In this document: positions 41,425 to 50,268 of the stretch, piece after piece
Numbering within the stretch: position 1 is the first letter of the stretch
How the letters are laid out: every line of letters starts with the position of its first letter
Origin: DASVTR01 sp036382855
Lineage (GTDB): Bacteria; Acidobacteriota; Blastocatellia; Pyrinomonadales; Pyrinomonadaceae
Direction of reading: 5' to 3'
DNA: 64,000 nucleotides
Assembly: GCA_036382855.1 (NCBI GenBank)
Contig: DASVPO010000004.1
Coordinates: 62,001 to 126,000, forward strand
Program-made: the position numbers and the translations under genes
Notes under the pieces: model-generated
The model's database searches: none
Seen by the model: the letters and a program-made list of their open reading frames with translations, nothing else
Told to the model about the DNA's origin: nothing

Positions 41425-42696
41425 TCAGGCGTGGCTGGAAACGACGTTGTAAGCGCCGGATTCGAGGTCGGAGATTAATTTGCGGAGCGGCGGCAGGACG
41501 CGTTCAGGCTCCAGGTAGCCTTTACCGAGCAGCTTGTGCATGCGGCGGTCTTTCGTTTCGCCTTCAACTTCTTTCAGCAGCGCGCGGCACAGCGCGACGA
41601 CCACCTTCTGGTCAAACTGCTTGCCTGTATTACGGCGGAAATCCTCGAAGACATCTTCAATCGAGCGCCGCTTTTTGTAGGGGCGGTCGGTCGTCATCGC
41701 GTCGAAGGAATCAGCGAGCGCGACGATTTTTGCGCCGAAGGGAATCTGCTCGTCTGTCAGGCCGTCGGGGTAGCCGCGCCCGTCGGGTCGTTCGTGATGA
41801 TAGCGGGCCATCAGCGAGATGTCTGCGTAAGGATGACGAATCGGCGAGAGGATTTCATAGCCCGCCGCCGGATGACGGTTCAACTCGCTCGACTGCTTGG
41901 CGTCAATGCGGTAGGGCGCGTTCAGTATGTCGCGCTCGACGACGAGTTTGCCTATGTCGTGCAGGTAACCGGCAATCGAGATGCCTTCGATCTCTTCGTC
42001 GCTCCAACCCATCTCGCGCGCGATAATCTCGCTGTACTTGCCGACGCGCTCCGAATGCCCTTGCGTGTACTTATCTTTGCAATCAATGGCCGCGGCAAAG
42101 GCGCGCACGGTATCCTTGTAGATTTCGCGCATCCCTTCGTAGAGATGACGGTTCTCTGCGGCGCGCTGTTCAAGCTCGGTCAGCAGGCGGTGCGTGTGCA
42201 TCCCGACGCCTATGTGACGCGCCATAGAGCAGACCACGTCGCGGTCTTCCGCCGTAAAGCTTTCCTCGCTCGCCTTCCCGCCCAAGAGCACCAGCCCGAT
42301 CAAATGACCGCGCACAACTAAAGGCACAACGAGTTCGACGCTCAACGTGTCGAGCGTACCGCGAAACTTTTCAGCAAACTGCACGAAGGCAGGAGACTGC
42401 ACATCTCTCGTCAGACCGCACAAGCCCAAGCTCATCAAGCCCTCTACATCTTCACTCTCAAGCTCAAGGTCTGCGGGCAACTCTTCGCTCCCGCCGCCGC
42501 GCGCCGCGACGAATCGGAGCTTCTGCTCTTCGGAGACATACTCTATGATTGCGCCGCGACGGATGGCGAGCGTCCCCAACAGCAGGTGCAGGGAGGCGCG
42601 CATCATCTCCTCGAAGTCGCTCGTGTCGGCAATCTCCTGTCCGAGGTCTGCGAGCGCAGCGAAGGTATGAATCAGCTTTTGCATGTTGTCGCGCAT
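41425..42696 (-). CDS. GAF-HD-GYP c-di-GMP phosphodiesterase
   Basis: A 423-residue cytoplasmic protein. The GAF domain spans about 15-165 (ADTSDFEEMMRASLHLLLGT, VPLVVRGHLIGLVLLGG). A helical linker leads to the HD-GYP domain from about 205: YTQGHSERV, the HD pair in GYLHDIGKL, and the GYP signature HHERPDGRGYPDGL, all intact, so c-di-GMP hydrolysis is likely. The C-terminal 40 residues are helical. It starts 18 nt after the STAS gene stop and is the last gene of the signalling cluster. Confidence 0.93.
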   Translation of the reverse strand: MRDNMQKLIHTFAALADLGQEIADTSDFEEMMRASLHLLLGTLAIRRGAIIEYVSEEQKLRFVAARGGGSEELPADLELESEDVEGLMSLGLCGLTRDVQSPAFVQFAEKFRGTLDTLSVELVVPLVVRGHLIGLVLLGGKASEESFTAEDRDVVCSMARHIGVGMHTHRLLTELEQRAAENRHLYEGMREIYKDTVRAFAAAIDCKDKYTQGHSERVGKYSEIIAREMGWSDEEIEGISIAGYLHDIGKLVVERDILNAPYRIDAKQSSELNRHPAAGYEILSPIRHPYADISLMARYHHERPDGRGYPDGLTDEQIPFGAKIVALADSFDAMTTDRPYKKRRSIEDVFEDFRRNTGKQFDQKVVVALCRALLKEVEGETKDRRMHKLLGKGYLEPERVLPPLRKLISDLESGAYNVVSSHA

Positions 42697-42714
42697 CTTG
42701 CGTCCAGAGTGTGA

Positions 42715-43104
42715 CTAGTGGCCCGCCGCTCCGTGTTCGCTGGCAAACTCGCTCAACGTATCGAGAGCCTCCTGCTCGCTTTTCGCAAGCGCGACGTGTC
42801 TGGTCAGCCCAAGCATTTCAAACAACTCGACGGTGCTCTTGTTGACATCCGAGAAGACGAGTTGTGCGCCCGTCGCTTCAGCCGCATCAATCACACCTAA
42901 AAGAATTGAGATGCCGATGCTGTTGACTAGACCCGTGTCTCTGAAATTGATGACTAGTGCGCGGCAGCCAGCGGCCAACTGCCTTCGACACTCGCGTTCG
43001 ATGCGCTCGCCGCTCAGTTTGTTTAGATAGTCCCCGGCGTAGACCACGGCCATCTCCCCTATGCAACGAGAGCGCACGGGATTGCTCGCGGATGATTCGG
43101 CCAT
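42715..43104 (-). CDS. STAS-domain anti-anti-sigma factor
   Basis: A 129-residue STAS protein. VALVINFRDTGLVNSIGISILLGV is represented by the segment at about 48-70, where the serine of NSIG is in the position phosphorylated in SpoIIAA/RsbV. The preceding residue pattern (INFRDTGLVNS) is close to the classical F-x-x-x-x-x-x-D/N-S-x-G motif. It would bind an anti-sigma-type kinase; the HATPase protein encoded 126 nt upstream is the obvious partner. The N-terminal 15 residues are extra. Confidence 0.88.
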   Translation of the reverse strand: MAESSASNPVRSRCIGEMAVVYAGDYLNKLSGERIERECRRQLAAGCRALVINFRDTGLVNSIGISILLGVIDAAEATGAQLVFSDVNKSTVELFEMLGLTRHVALAKSEQEALDTLSEFASEHGAAGH

Positions 43105-43229
43105 TGCAGTAAGCCCCTCCTCTTACTTGAATGGATAATCTTCTTGTCGGGAGAGTTAGATTCTGTAAGCCTTCAATAGTGAACAGCGGCTCGGTTGTAT
43201 TTCGTTCACGATTGACGACTGACGGCTTT

Positions 43230-45521
43230 TTAAGCTTTGCGTAAATACTTCGTCATGCGCAGGCGTGTGCCGTCGTCAACACGCTCAAACTCGACCTCGT
43301 CCATCAAACTCTTGATGAGCTTCAGCCCCCATCCACGGCGCTCGCTCGCAGCCTCGTGTGCGTTGTGGCCGTTGTCGTGCGAAGCGCCACCCTCACCATT
43401 CTGGGCACTCAAACCGGGCGGCACGACCCCGCGGCTGGAAACCGTAACGACTAATCTATCACTTTCTACGCGAAAACGTTGATAAATTTTTCTATCGGGG
43501 CTGAGGCTGTGCTCCGCCGCGTTGATACAAGCCTCCACGAGCGCGGTCTTAATCTGGTTGATGGCTTCTGGTTGAAAGTCTATGCGGCGCGCAATCTGCT
43601 CGACCGTGTGGGCTGCGATCAACTCCGTATCGTCGCCCATCGGAATCACCATCTCAAACTCGCCCGACGCGCTCTCGCTCTTCGTCAGGCTGGATTCAAT
43701 GCTTAAACGCGTCGCCAACATCTCCATCTGCCTGCGGCTCGAAGAATAGGCCGCGCGCTCGTTTAAAAGCTCGCTCGCTTCGGGCGAAAAGCCTTCGGGC
43801 GAGACGAGCCACAGTCGCGGTCGCGGAAAGCCGCAGACGCGCGCCAGATTCGTCAAACGGTCGCACCACATCTCCGTCACACCACGTCCAGCCTCAAGCT
43901 TCGACTCAATCTCAACGGCCAGCCACACAACCTCGTTGCTCTCCGTGTACTGGCCCGCGTCGAAGCCATGTGCGATAGCACAACGCTCTTCATCACACAC
44001 GGCCTGCATCGAAGGATGAAAGGCGGCGGCGCTCGCGACGTGGACCACCTGCGGCAGCCGCACAAGCTCCGTCTCCGCTTCGAGGCCAGCAGCCGTCTCG
44101 TCCATCTCCACGCCCTTGTAAGACTGGCTGAAGCGGTCGTAGTGAAGGAGGCTCGCTGGCACGCGCTGGCAATTGAAGCTCGTCATCACATCGCGCAGGC
44201 CGAGCGCAGCCGCGCGACGGTAATGACGCGCCATCGTCTGCGGTGCACGCTTCATGGTTTCGAGCAGCGTGTCTGCGACGACGAGAGCGCGCGAGTCGCC
44301 CGCGACATCCAGACGGTAGCGTGCGCGCAGGTAGTCTTTCCAGATTAACGAATCGTTGCCGACTTCGACGAAGTTTGCATCGAGGCTCGCCAGTTCGTGG
44401 ACATGAAGCGCTTGCGTCAGGCTATGGAATTCCTGTGCTTCCAAGTTCAGCTTCTTGCGCCAAGTGTCCAGCAGGATTTTGCCTTTGTCTGTCGTCGCTG
44501 CTTCGAAGAGCAGACGGATGAGAGCGCGGCGGGTCGTCGCTTGCGGCGCTATCTGTTCGAGGATGGAAGCGCAGTGGCGATTGATGCTGCCGCCCATCAG
44601 CTCGTCAACGTAAAGCTGCTGGCAATGCAGGAAGCTATCGAGCGCATGCTTGCGGTCGTGTGCGGCGCGAATGAGCGCGGTGATGAAGAAGGGGCTGCCG
44701 TCGAACTGCTGCACGATAAGGTCGCGCGTCTGCTCGTTGATGGCGACCTGCCTGCGCCGCGCGACGTGTTCGACCAGAGAACGCGCGTCAGCATCGCTCA
44801 GTCGTTCCAGACGAATGATGTCGGAGTTGTCGAAGCTGCCCGGCACGCGATGCACGACGCCGAGCACCTGCCGCCTGAGTCCGGCCCAGACATACGACGA
44901 AGGCGACTGCATCAGGGCTTGCACAAACTCTGCGCAGAGAGACGGAGTGCCGTTTAAACTTTCGGCGAGTTGCACGCTGTCGAGCATGACGAAAATGCGC
45001 GTGCCGCGCGTTGCGGCTCTTTGCGGCGCGCTCAGGCAAAATCGCAGCAGGGCACGTTCGTCACCGCGCACACGCTCCTGCTCGTAAGTCTCTATCAGTC
45101 GTTCAATCCACTCATAATCGGAGGGCGGCGCAAGCTCAAGCCAGTCGTTCTGCGTGAGCGTCGTCTGACAGAGCAAGGGCTCGTCGCGACGGAAGGCCAG
45201 GTATTGCTGTACGAAAGTATTAAGGAAGTGGCGTGCAACGCTGGCGGCCGTCTTCTCCTGGCGCGTCAACGCGAAATAGACCGGCAAGACCTGCCCGCGC
45301 CTGCGAAAGAGAGCGTCGTAAGACTGACGCAGAAGCTCTGAGACGCCTGCCGTCGGAGCGAGCAGGAGAAGTAGCCCGCGCCCCTTCTCGCCGCGCTCGG
45401 CGTGGCGCAGGATGTCGGCCAACTCGACGGCGCGGCCGACAAAATCCTCAGGCGCGACGCGCCCCAGAACGCGAGGCTCCGGCGTGTGGTCAAATTCAGT
45501 TGTGGGCGGCGGCGTTGCCAT
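43230..45521 (-). CDS. STAND-like ATPase region fused to anti-sigma-type HATPase domain
   Basis: A 763-residue protein. Residues 20-300 look like an AAA/STAND NTPase (FVGRAVELADIL start), but the Walker A place reads LLLLAPTAGVSELL, without the lysine, and Walker B is IFVMLDSVQ. A long helical middle follows. Residues 640-763 are an RsbW/SpoIIAB-like HATPase: N-box EACINAAEHS (N667) and GWGLKLIKSLMDEV (730s). The G1 box is SSRGVVPPG rather than D-x-G-x-G. It overlaps the cyclase gene by 26 nt. It probably binds the STAS protein; kinase activity is uncertain. Confidence 0.75.
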   Translation of the reverse strand: MATPPPTTEFDHTPEPRVLGRVAPEDFVGRAVELADILRHAERGEKGRGLLLLLAPTAGVSELLRQSYDALFRRRGQVLPVYFALTRQEKTAASVARHFLNTFVQQYLAFRRDEPLLCQTTLTQNDWLELAPPSDYEWIERLIETYEQERVRGDERALLRFCLSAPQRAATRGTRIFVMLDSVQLAESLNGTPSLCAEFVQALMQSPSSYVWAGLRRQVLGVVHRVPGSFDNSDIIRLERLSDADARSLVEHVARRRQVAINEQTRDLIVQQFDGSPFFITALIRAAHDRKHALDSFLHCQQLYVDELMGGSINRHCASILEQIAPQATTRRALIRLLFEAATTDKGKILLDTWRKKLNLEAQEFHSLTQALHVHELASLDANFVEVGNDSLIWKDYLRARYRLDVAGDSRALVVADTLLETMKRAPQTMARHYRRAAALGLRDVMTSFNCQRVPASLLHYDRFSQSYKGVEMDETAAGLEAETELVRLPQVVHVASAAAFHPSMQAVCDEERCAIAHGFDAGQYTESNEVVWLAVEIESKLEAGRGVTEMWCDRLTNLARVCGFPRPRLWLVSPEGFSPEASELLNERAAYSSSRRQMEMLATRLSIESSLTKSESASGEFEMVIPMGDDTELIAAHTVEQIARRIDFQPEAINQIKTALVEACINAAEHSLSPDRKIYQRFRVESDRLVVTVSSRGVVPPGLSAQNGEGGASHDNGHNAHEAASERRGWGLKLIKSLMDEVEFERVDDGTRLRMTKYLRKA

Positions 45522-47715
45522 TGGATGCGTCGGGTTGGGCGTCGGCAATAGAGCGGACGCGATTCTTGCCCTGATGCTTGGCAAGATAAAGCGAGCGGTC
45601 TGCGTCCCTGATGATGGCTTCGGGCGTCTCTCTTTCGGGCGAGATGGCGGAGACGCCGATGCTGACGGTGACGGCTCCGAGCGGCTGCTGCTTGCCGTTT
45701 GGAAAGCGCGTCCGTTCGATGCGTCGCTTGATGCGCTCGGCAATGGCGACCGCCTCTGTCAGAGCAGTCTGCGGCAACAGAATACAGAACTCTTCGCCGC
45801 CGTAGCGCGACGCGACATCCGCCCCGCGCAGCGCCGATTTCAAACACTGCGCCGTCATTTCCAGCGCAAGGTCGCCCGCCTGATGTCCGTTGCGGTCGTT
45901 ATACTGCTTGAAATCGTCAATATCAATCATCATAAAACTCATCGCATAGCCATGCCGCTTAGACCTCTTCAACTCTTCTGCCAAGCGCTCTTCCAGATAG
46001 CGACGATTGAGAAGTCCTGTTAAGGGGTCTGTTATCGAGATGAGTTGAAACTGTTCGGCCTTTTCGTGCCATTCGGCGCGGTCGAGCGCTAAGGCCATCT
46101 GCGGCGCGATGGTTTCCAGCAAATCAAGATCAATCTGGTCGTAGCTGCCGCCGCCAGCTTTATCCGTGACATTCAGCACTCCGACTTTTCGCCCGCCAAT
46201 CGAGATGGGGAAGCTGATGAACGAGTTTGTCTTATAACGATGCTCAGGCGGCGCGGGCTTGTGGCCTGCGGCTTCGATGTCGCGCACGACAAGCGGACGC
46301 CCTGCCAGCATCACTCCGCCCGAAACTCCGTCACCGAGACGGATGCGCGTCTGGCTTCTCACGTCCGCATTCATCCCTAAGGCGGCTTTCACAGCTAACT
46401 CGTTAGAGGCTTCATCGAACAACAGCAAAGAGCCGCGTTCGGCGTGCAGCAGTTCGGCAGAGTGATAAAGGATCGAGTGATAAGTGTCGGCAGGTTCGAG
46501 CGAGTAGATGCGCTCGGTGAAGCTTTGCAGGTAGTCTGCAAACTTCGTGCGCTGCTCAAGCTCCGTGCGCAGGCGCAGGACTTCGAGCGGCAGCGCGATG
46601 TCGCGGCAGTAGTTTGAGATGGCCGCACGCTTCTCGTCCGTCAGATTGGTTCCGGCAATCAAGAGCGCCGCTTTGACCTCATCACCGACCACAAGCGGAA
46701 ACAGTTCAGCCTTCTTCCCTGCATCAACTGCACCCTGAAGCGCGCCGAGAGGTTTATAACCTTCCGCGTCTTCATAGAGCGCAAGCGACGTGCGCGCCTT
46801 TGCGACGACGCCGAGCCGCGCATCCTTCAAGCCGATTTCCAGGTTCGGCGTGTATGACTCGAAACGCCCCTTGCCGCAACTAAAGACGAGCGAGTTTTTG
46901 TCTCGCATCAGGAGCGCCAGCGACTTAAGACCGTGTTTCTGCGCGAGCGAATCCAGAGCCGTGCTGCAAGCCTCGTTGAATGCGCCGCCCGGCTGGAAGT
47001 AGCGACTATGAAAGAGGCCGATTGCGTTGGCTGTTGCCGTCTGCGCTCCGGGCGCGCTCCCAGTCTTGGCTATCGTAGAAGTCGCAGCATCCCTCTCATC
47101 CTTCGGCGTGGTAACAGTAGTGGCGGCAGCAGCGCGTTCGTCTCTCTCGTTCTTCGCAGCGGCTTGAGCTTCCGCCGCCTCGCCTTTGCCGGTCTTTAAT
47201 TGACCCGCTGCTTCCGCGATGCCTGTTGCCAAATCATCCAGGTCTTGACGCGAAGCGAAGACTACGTTCTTGAAAAGGTCGCTGCTCAAGAGTTCCTGTA
47301 AATCGCCGACGCGGAAACGCTCGGCCAGCGTGCGGTAGTCGGCGCTCGTCAGGAAGGCGCGCCCGCCAATGACGGCCAGCTTCTTCTTTCCTTTGCTGAT
47401 TTGCACGGGCATCGTGAAGCAATGCAGGCCGGCGTGGCAACGGTAGTGTGTGACAGTTCCGGCCTTGATGGCTCGTTCGTGTGCCTGACCGCAGTAGGGG
47501 TCGCAGAGGCGCACGTGCCTGGGCGAGGATTGGAATGCCTGACAAATTGAGTTGTTGTTGGAGACGGCCAGAGAGGGAGGCTGTGGCCCGCCGACAAGCA
47601 GGATGGAGAGGCCGGAGGCGGCAGCGAGAGAGTCCTGTGCCTCAGCCCATTCTTCCGGGGCCGCCGTAGCCTGAGATTGTACGGAGTCGCGCTGGCGCAC
47701 GTCCCGCTCGTCCAT
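45496..47715 (-). CDS. PocR-GAF-GAF diguanylate cyclase (GGDEF)
   Basis: A protein of about 739 residues. The N-terminal PocR domain has CQAFQSSPRHVRLCDPYCGQ and YRCHAGLHCF, a cysteine-rich ligand or metal-binding pattern. A low-complexity linker (EAQAAAKNERDERAAAA) follows, then two GAF domains (FNEACSTALDSLAQ; HSILYHSAELLHAERGSLLL) and a GGDEF domain with SRYGGEEFCILLP (about 638) and an I-site RGAD just before it, so it should make c-di-GMP with product inhibition. The ATG at 47715 is chosen; GTG at 47805 would add 30 residues. Confidence 0.88.
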   Translation of the reverse strand: MDERDVRQRDSVQSQATAAPEEWAEAQDSLAAASGLSILLVGGPQPPSLAVSNNNSICQAFQSSPRHVRLCDPYCGQAHERAIKAGTVTHYRCHAGLHCFTMPVQISKGKKKLAVIGGRAFLTSADYRTLAERFRVGDLQELLSSDLFKNVVFASRQDLDDLATGIAEAAGQLKTGKGEAAEAQAAAKNERDERAAAATTVTTPKDERDAATSTIAKTGSAPGAQTATANAIGLFHSRYFQPGGAFNEACSTALDSLAQKHGLKSLALLMRDKNSLVFSCGKGRFESYTPNLEIGLKDARLGVVAKARTSLALYEDAEGYKPLGALQGAVDAGKKAELFPLVVGDEVKAALLIAGTNLTDEKRAAISNYCRDIALPLEVLRLRTELEQRTKFADYLQSFTERIYSLEPADTYHSILYHSAELLHAERGSLLLFDEASNELAVKAALGMNADVRSQTRIRLGDGVSGGVMLAGRPLVVRDIEAAGHKPAPPEHRYKTNSFISFPISIGGRKVGVLNVTDKAGGGSYDQIDLDLLETIAPQMALALDRAEWHEKAEQFQLISITDPLTGLLNRRYLEERLAEELKRSKRHGYAMSFMMIDIDDFKQYNDRNGHQAGDLALEMTAQCLKSALRGADVASRYGGEEFCILLPQTALTEAVAIAERIKRRIERTRFPNGKQQPLGAVTVSIGVSAISPERETPEAIIRDADRSLYLAKHQGKNRVRSIADAQPDASNGNAAAHN

Positions 47716-47857
47716 CGCCTGTAAAGTCACTCTGATCGTGTCCCGAAGTGCGGCTCTAGAAGGTTGGCGGCGCGGCGGGAAGCGGGGCTGTTTCCACACA
47801 CGCACCAGAACGCTAGTGATGAGGAGACCGAAGCGGCTTCGGCCTGCCTACTCACAC

Positions 47858-47886
47858 AGTATAAGTGTCCAGAAGCCAACAAACAA
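47858..47886 (-). promoter_or_regulatory. Candidate sigma-70-type promoter for signalling cluster
   Basis: On the minus strand, TTGTTT (47881-47886) and TATACT (47858-47863) are 17 nt apart. The -10 is close to consensus, the -35 is weak. It points at the PocR-GGDEF gene. Confidence 0.4.
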
Positions 47887-47980
47887 GCGTTTTCTTCAGG
47901 AAATCGGGGCAAACGTTTGTTGAGGGCTGAGACTTTTTTGCGCCTCGCCTCGTAAGTAAACGATTAATAGGGGACGGGTT

Positions 47981-49120
47981 TCACTGTGCGATGACCCGCT
48001 GCGCGTCGCGCAGGCCCGGCGCATCGCCCGGCGCGACCTGTTCGATGTCAGGCTGTTCGGGGCTGATTCGAATGCAGGCCGCGAAATGGTTCGGCTTAAT
48101 TTCCGCCAGCGGGGGCACGACTTCCTTACAAGCCTGTATGGCGTAGGGACAGCGCGTGTGAAAGCGGCAGCCCGGCGGCGGATTAATCGGACTGGGAACG
48201 TCGCCTTCGAGCACGATGCGCTGGCGTGTCGCTTCAATTTCGGGGTCGGGCACGGGCACGGCGGAAATCAACGCCTTCGTGTAAGGCATCAACGGCTCGT
48301 CGTAGATCGTCTTGGCGTTAGCAATCTCGACCAGTTTGCCGAGATACATCACCGCCACGCGGTCTGAGACATGACGGATGGCGCGCAGGTCGTGCGAGAT
48401 AAACAGGTACGTTAGATTCTTCTGCCGCTGTAGTCGCTCCATCAGGTTCATAATCTGTGCCTGAATGGAAACGTCGAGGGCGGAGATGGGTTCATCTGCG
48501 ACGATGAAGTCGGGGTCAACTGCGAGCGCGCGAGCGATTCCGATGCGCTGTCGCTGTCCGCCGGAAAACTCGTGCGGGAAACGTTTGATGAAACGCTTGT
48601 TGAGGCCGACTGTTTCCATCAACTCCTGCACGCGGCGGTCAATGTCGCGGCCTGCTGCCAGGCGAAACGTCTGCACAGGCTCGCCTATTATCTGCCCAAC
48701 CGTCATGCGCGGATTGAGCGAGGCATACGGGTCTTGAAAAATCATCTGTAGATGCCTGCGCTGCTCGCGCATCGTGGTTGCGTCGAGATGCGCCAGGTCG
48801 CGCCCGTTGAATAAGACCTGCCCGCTGGTCGGCTCTGTTAAGCGCAGGATGGCGCGGCCAAGAGTTGACTTACCGCAGCCGGATTCACCGACGAGCCCTA
48901 GAGTCTCGCCGGGATAAATGTCAATCGTCACGCCGTCGACCGCCTTGACGACGCGGCGCACCTGACTGCCGCCGAAGATTTTGTTGACGAGTGTGCCGCC
49001 GCCCAAATCGAAATGAACTTTGAGGTCGCGGATGGCAATCAAAGGCGCGGCCGCTTTGTCCGCTTCTATCGGCGGCGGCATCGCCTGCACTTGGGCCATG
49101 TCTCCCGGTTGTTGACTCAT
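47981..49120 (-). CDS. Oligopeptide ABC transporter ATPase (DppF/OppF type)
   Basis: A 379-residue ATPase. Walker A is GLVGESGCGKSTLGRAI, signature LSGGQ-type FSGGQRQRIGIARAL, Walker B PDFIVADEPISALD, and the oligo_HPY tail INPPPGCRFHTRCPYA has the usual cysteines. It pairs with the second ATPase gene immediately upstream (ATGA overlap 49117-49120). The first 30 residues are a proline/alanine-rich extension. A longer frame to 49438 overlaps the neighbour entirely and was rejected. Confidence 0.94.
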   Translation of the reverse strand: MSQQPGDMAQVQAMPPPIEADKAAAPLIAIRDLKVHFDLGGGTLVNKIFGGSQVRRVVKAVDGVTIDIYPGETLGLVGESGCGKSTLGRAILRLTEPTSGQVLFNGRDLAHLDATTMREQRRHLQMIFQDPYASLNPRMTVGQIIGEPVQTFRLAAGRDIDRRVQELMETVGLNKRFIKRFPHEFSGGQRQRIGIARALAVDPDFIVADEPISALDVSIQAQIMNLMERLQRQKNLTYLFISHDLRAIRHVSDRVAVMYLGKLVEIANAKTIYDEPLMPYTKALISAVPVPDPEIEATRQRIVLEGDVPSPINPPPGCRFHTRCPYAIQACKEVVPPLAEIKPNHFAACIRISPEQPDIEQVAPGDAPGLRDAQRVIAQ

Positions 49121-50181
49121 CCCTTGCTTTCCGTTTGAGTTTGATTCTGAACCTGCGCCGTCTTCCCTGCTCTCGCGTCGCGCTCCGCGCAGGATTTTCC
49201 GTAAACCTCTTCGGCGAAATGGCAGAGCGAATGGTGGTCGGGCGTGAGCGCAACGAAGGGCGGAAATTCTCTGTGGCAAATCTCTTCGGCGCGTTCGCAG
49301 CGCTCCGCAAACGGGCAGCCCGGCGGCAGATGCGCAACATCCGGCGGCAGGCCCGGTATCTGGTAGAGAGAGCCCTGCTCGGCGGTCGGGTCGGGCACGG
49401 AGCGCAGCAGACCTTTCGTGTACGGATTGCCCGGACAACCGAACAAGTCGCGCGTCTTCGCCTGCTCGAAAACCTTCCCTGCGTACATGACGATGATGTG
49501 GTCTGTCATTCCGGCGACGACGCCTAGGTCGTGCGTGATGAGAATGACGCTCGTTCCTGTCTCCTGCTTGAGCTGCTTGATGAGTTCGAGAATCTGCGCT
49601 TGAATCGTCACGTCGAGCGCGGTGGTCGGCTCGTCTGCAATCAGCAATTCAGGCTCGCAGGAGAGGGCCATCGCAATCATCACGCGCTGGCGCATGCCGC
49701 CTGAAAACTCGTGCGGGTAAGAATCAACGCGTGAGCGCGCATCCGGGATGCCGACGGTTTCGAGCATCTTGATGGCGTGCTCGTAAGCCTGCGCTTTCGT
49801 GTGGCCCAAGTGAAGCTCTGTGATTTCCATCAACTGCTTCGAGATACGCATGAACGGATTGAGCGAGGTCATCGGGTCTTGAAAAATCATAGCGATGCGC
49901 TTGCCGCGAATTTTCCGTAACTCATCAACGGGCAGAGCGCGCAAGTCCTGTCCCTCGAAAAGTATCTCGCCGGAAACAATCTTGCCCGGCGGCTCAGGTA
50001 TCAGCCGGATGATGGACAGGTTCGTCACAGACTTTCCCGATCCCGATTCACCAACAATCCCCAGCGTCTCCCCGCGCTGCAACTCGAAGCTGATGCCGTC
50101 AACCGCCTTCACGGTTCCGTCTTCAGTCTCGAAGTATGTCCGCAAGTCTCTGACCGAAAGAATGCTTCCGTTACGACTCAT
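49117..50181 (-). CDS. Oligopeptide ABC transporter ATPase (DppD/OppD type)
   Basis: A 354-residue ATPase with Walker A GIVGESGSGKSVTNL, signature FSGGMRQRVMIAMALS, Walker B PELLIADEPTTALD and H-loop LITHDLGVV. The oligo_HPY tail (HLPPGCPFAERC, then CHREFPP and SLCHF) is complete. It energises import through the DppB/DppC permeases encoded upstream. A hairpin of 7-nt repeats (50.2 kb) sits between it and the permease gene. Confidence 0.94.
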   Translation of the reverse strand: MSRNGSILSVRDLRTYFETEDGTVKAVDGISFELQRGETLGIVGESGSGKSVTNLSIIRLIPEPPGKIVSGEILFEGQDLRALPVDELRKIRGKRIAMIFQDPMTSLNPFMRISKQLMEITELHLGHTKAQAYEHAIKMLETVGIPDARSRVDSYPHEFSGGMRQRVMIAMALSCEPELLIADEPTTALDVTIQAQILELIKQLKQETGTSVILITHDLGVVAGMTDHIIVMYAGKVFEQAKTRDLFGCPGNPYTKGLLRSVPDPTAEQGSLYQIPGLPPDVAHLPPGCPFAERCERAEEICHREFPPFVALTPDHHSLCHFAEEVYGKSCAERDARAGKTAQVQNQTQTESKG

Positions 50182-50186
50182 AACAA

Positions 50187-50264
50187 AGTGATGAGTGATG
50201 AGTGATGAGTAATGAGTGAGAAGCTGTTGTTAACGCATCACTCATTACTCATCACTCACCACTG
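50187..50264. repeat. Inverted repeat of TGATGAG/TAATGAG units (hairpin H2)
   Basis: Arms 50194-50219 and 50238-50263 pair over about 26 nt; the left arm is preceded by another TGATGAG copy. The unit recurs every 7 nt. It lies in the only sizeable gap inside the oligopeptide transporter operon, and may influence RNA stability or partial termination between permease and ATPase genes. Confidence 0.9.
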
Positions 50265-50268
50265 CCTT

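Noticed and set aside
50187..50264. Possible CRISPR-like repeats (short regular repeats)
   Set aside because: Units are 7 nt without spacers and form inverted arms; no cas genes are present.
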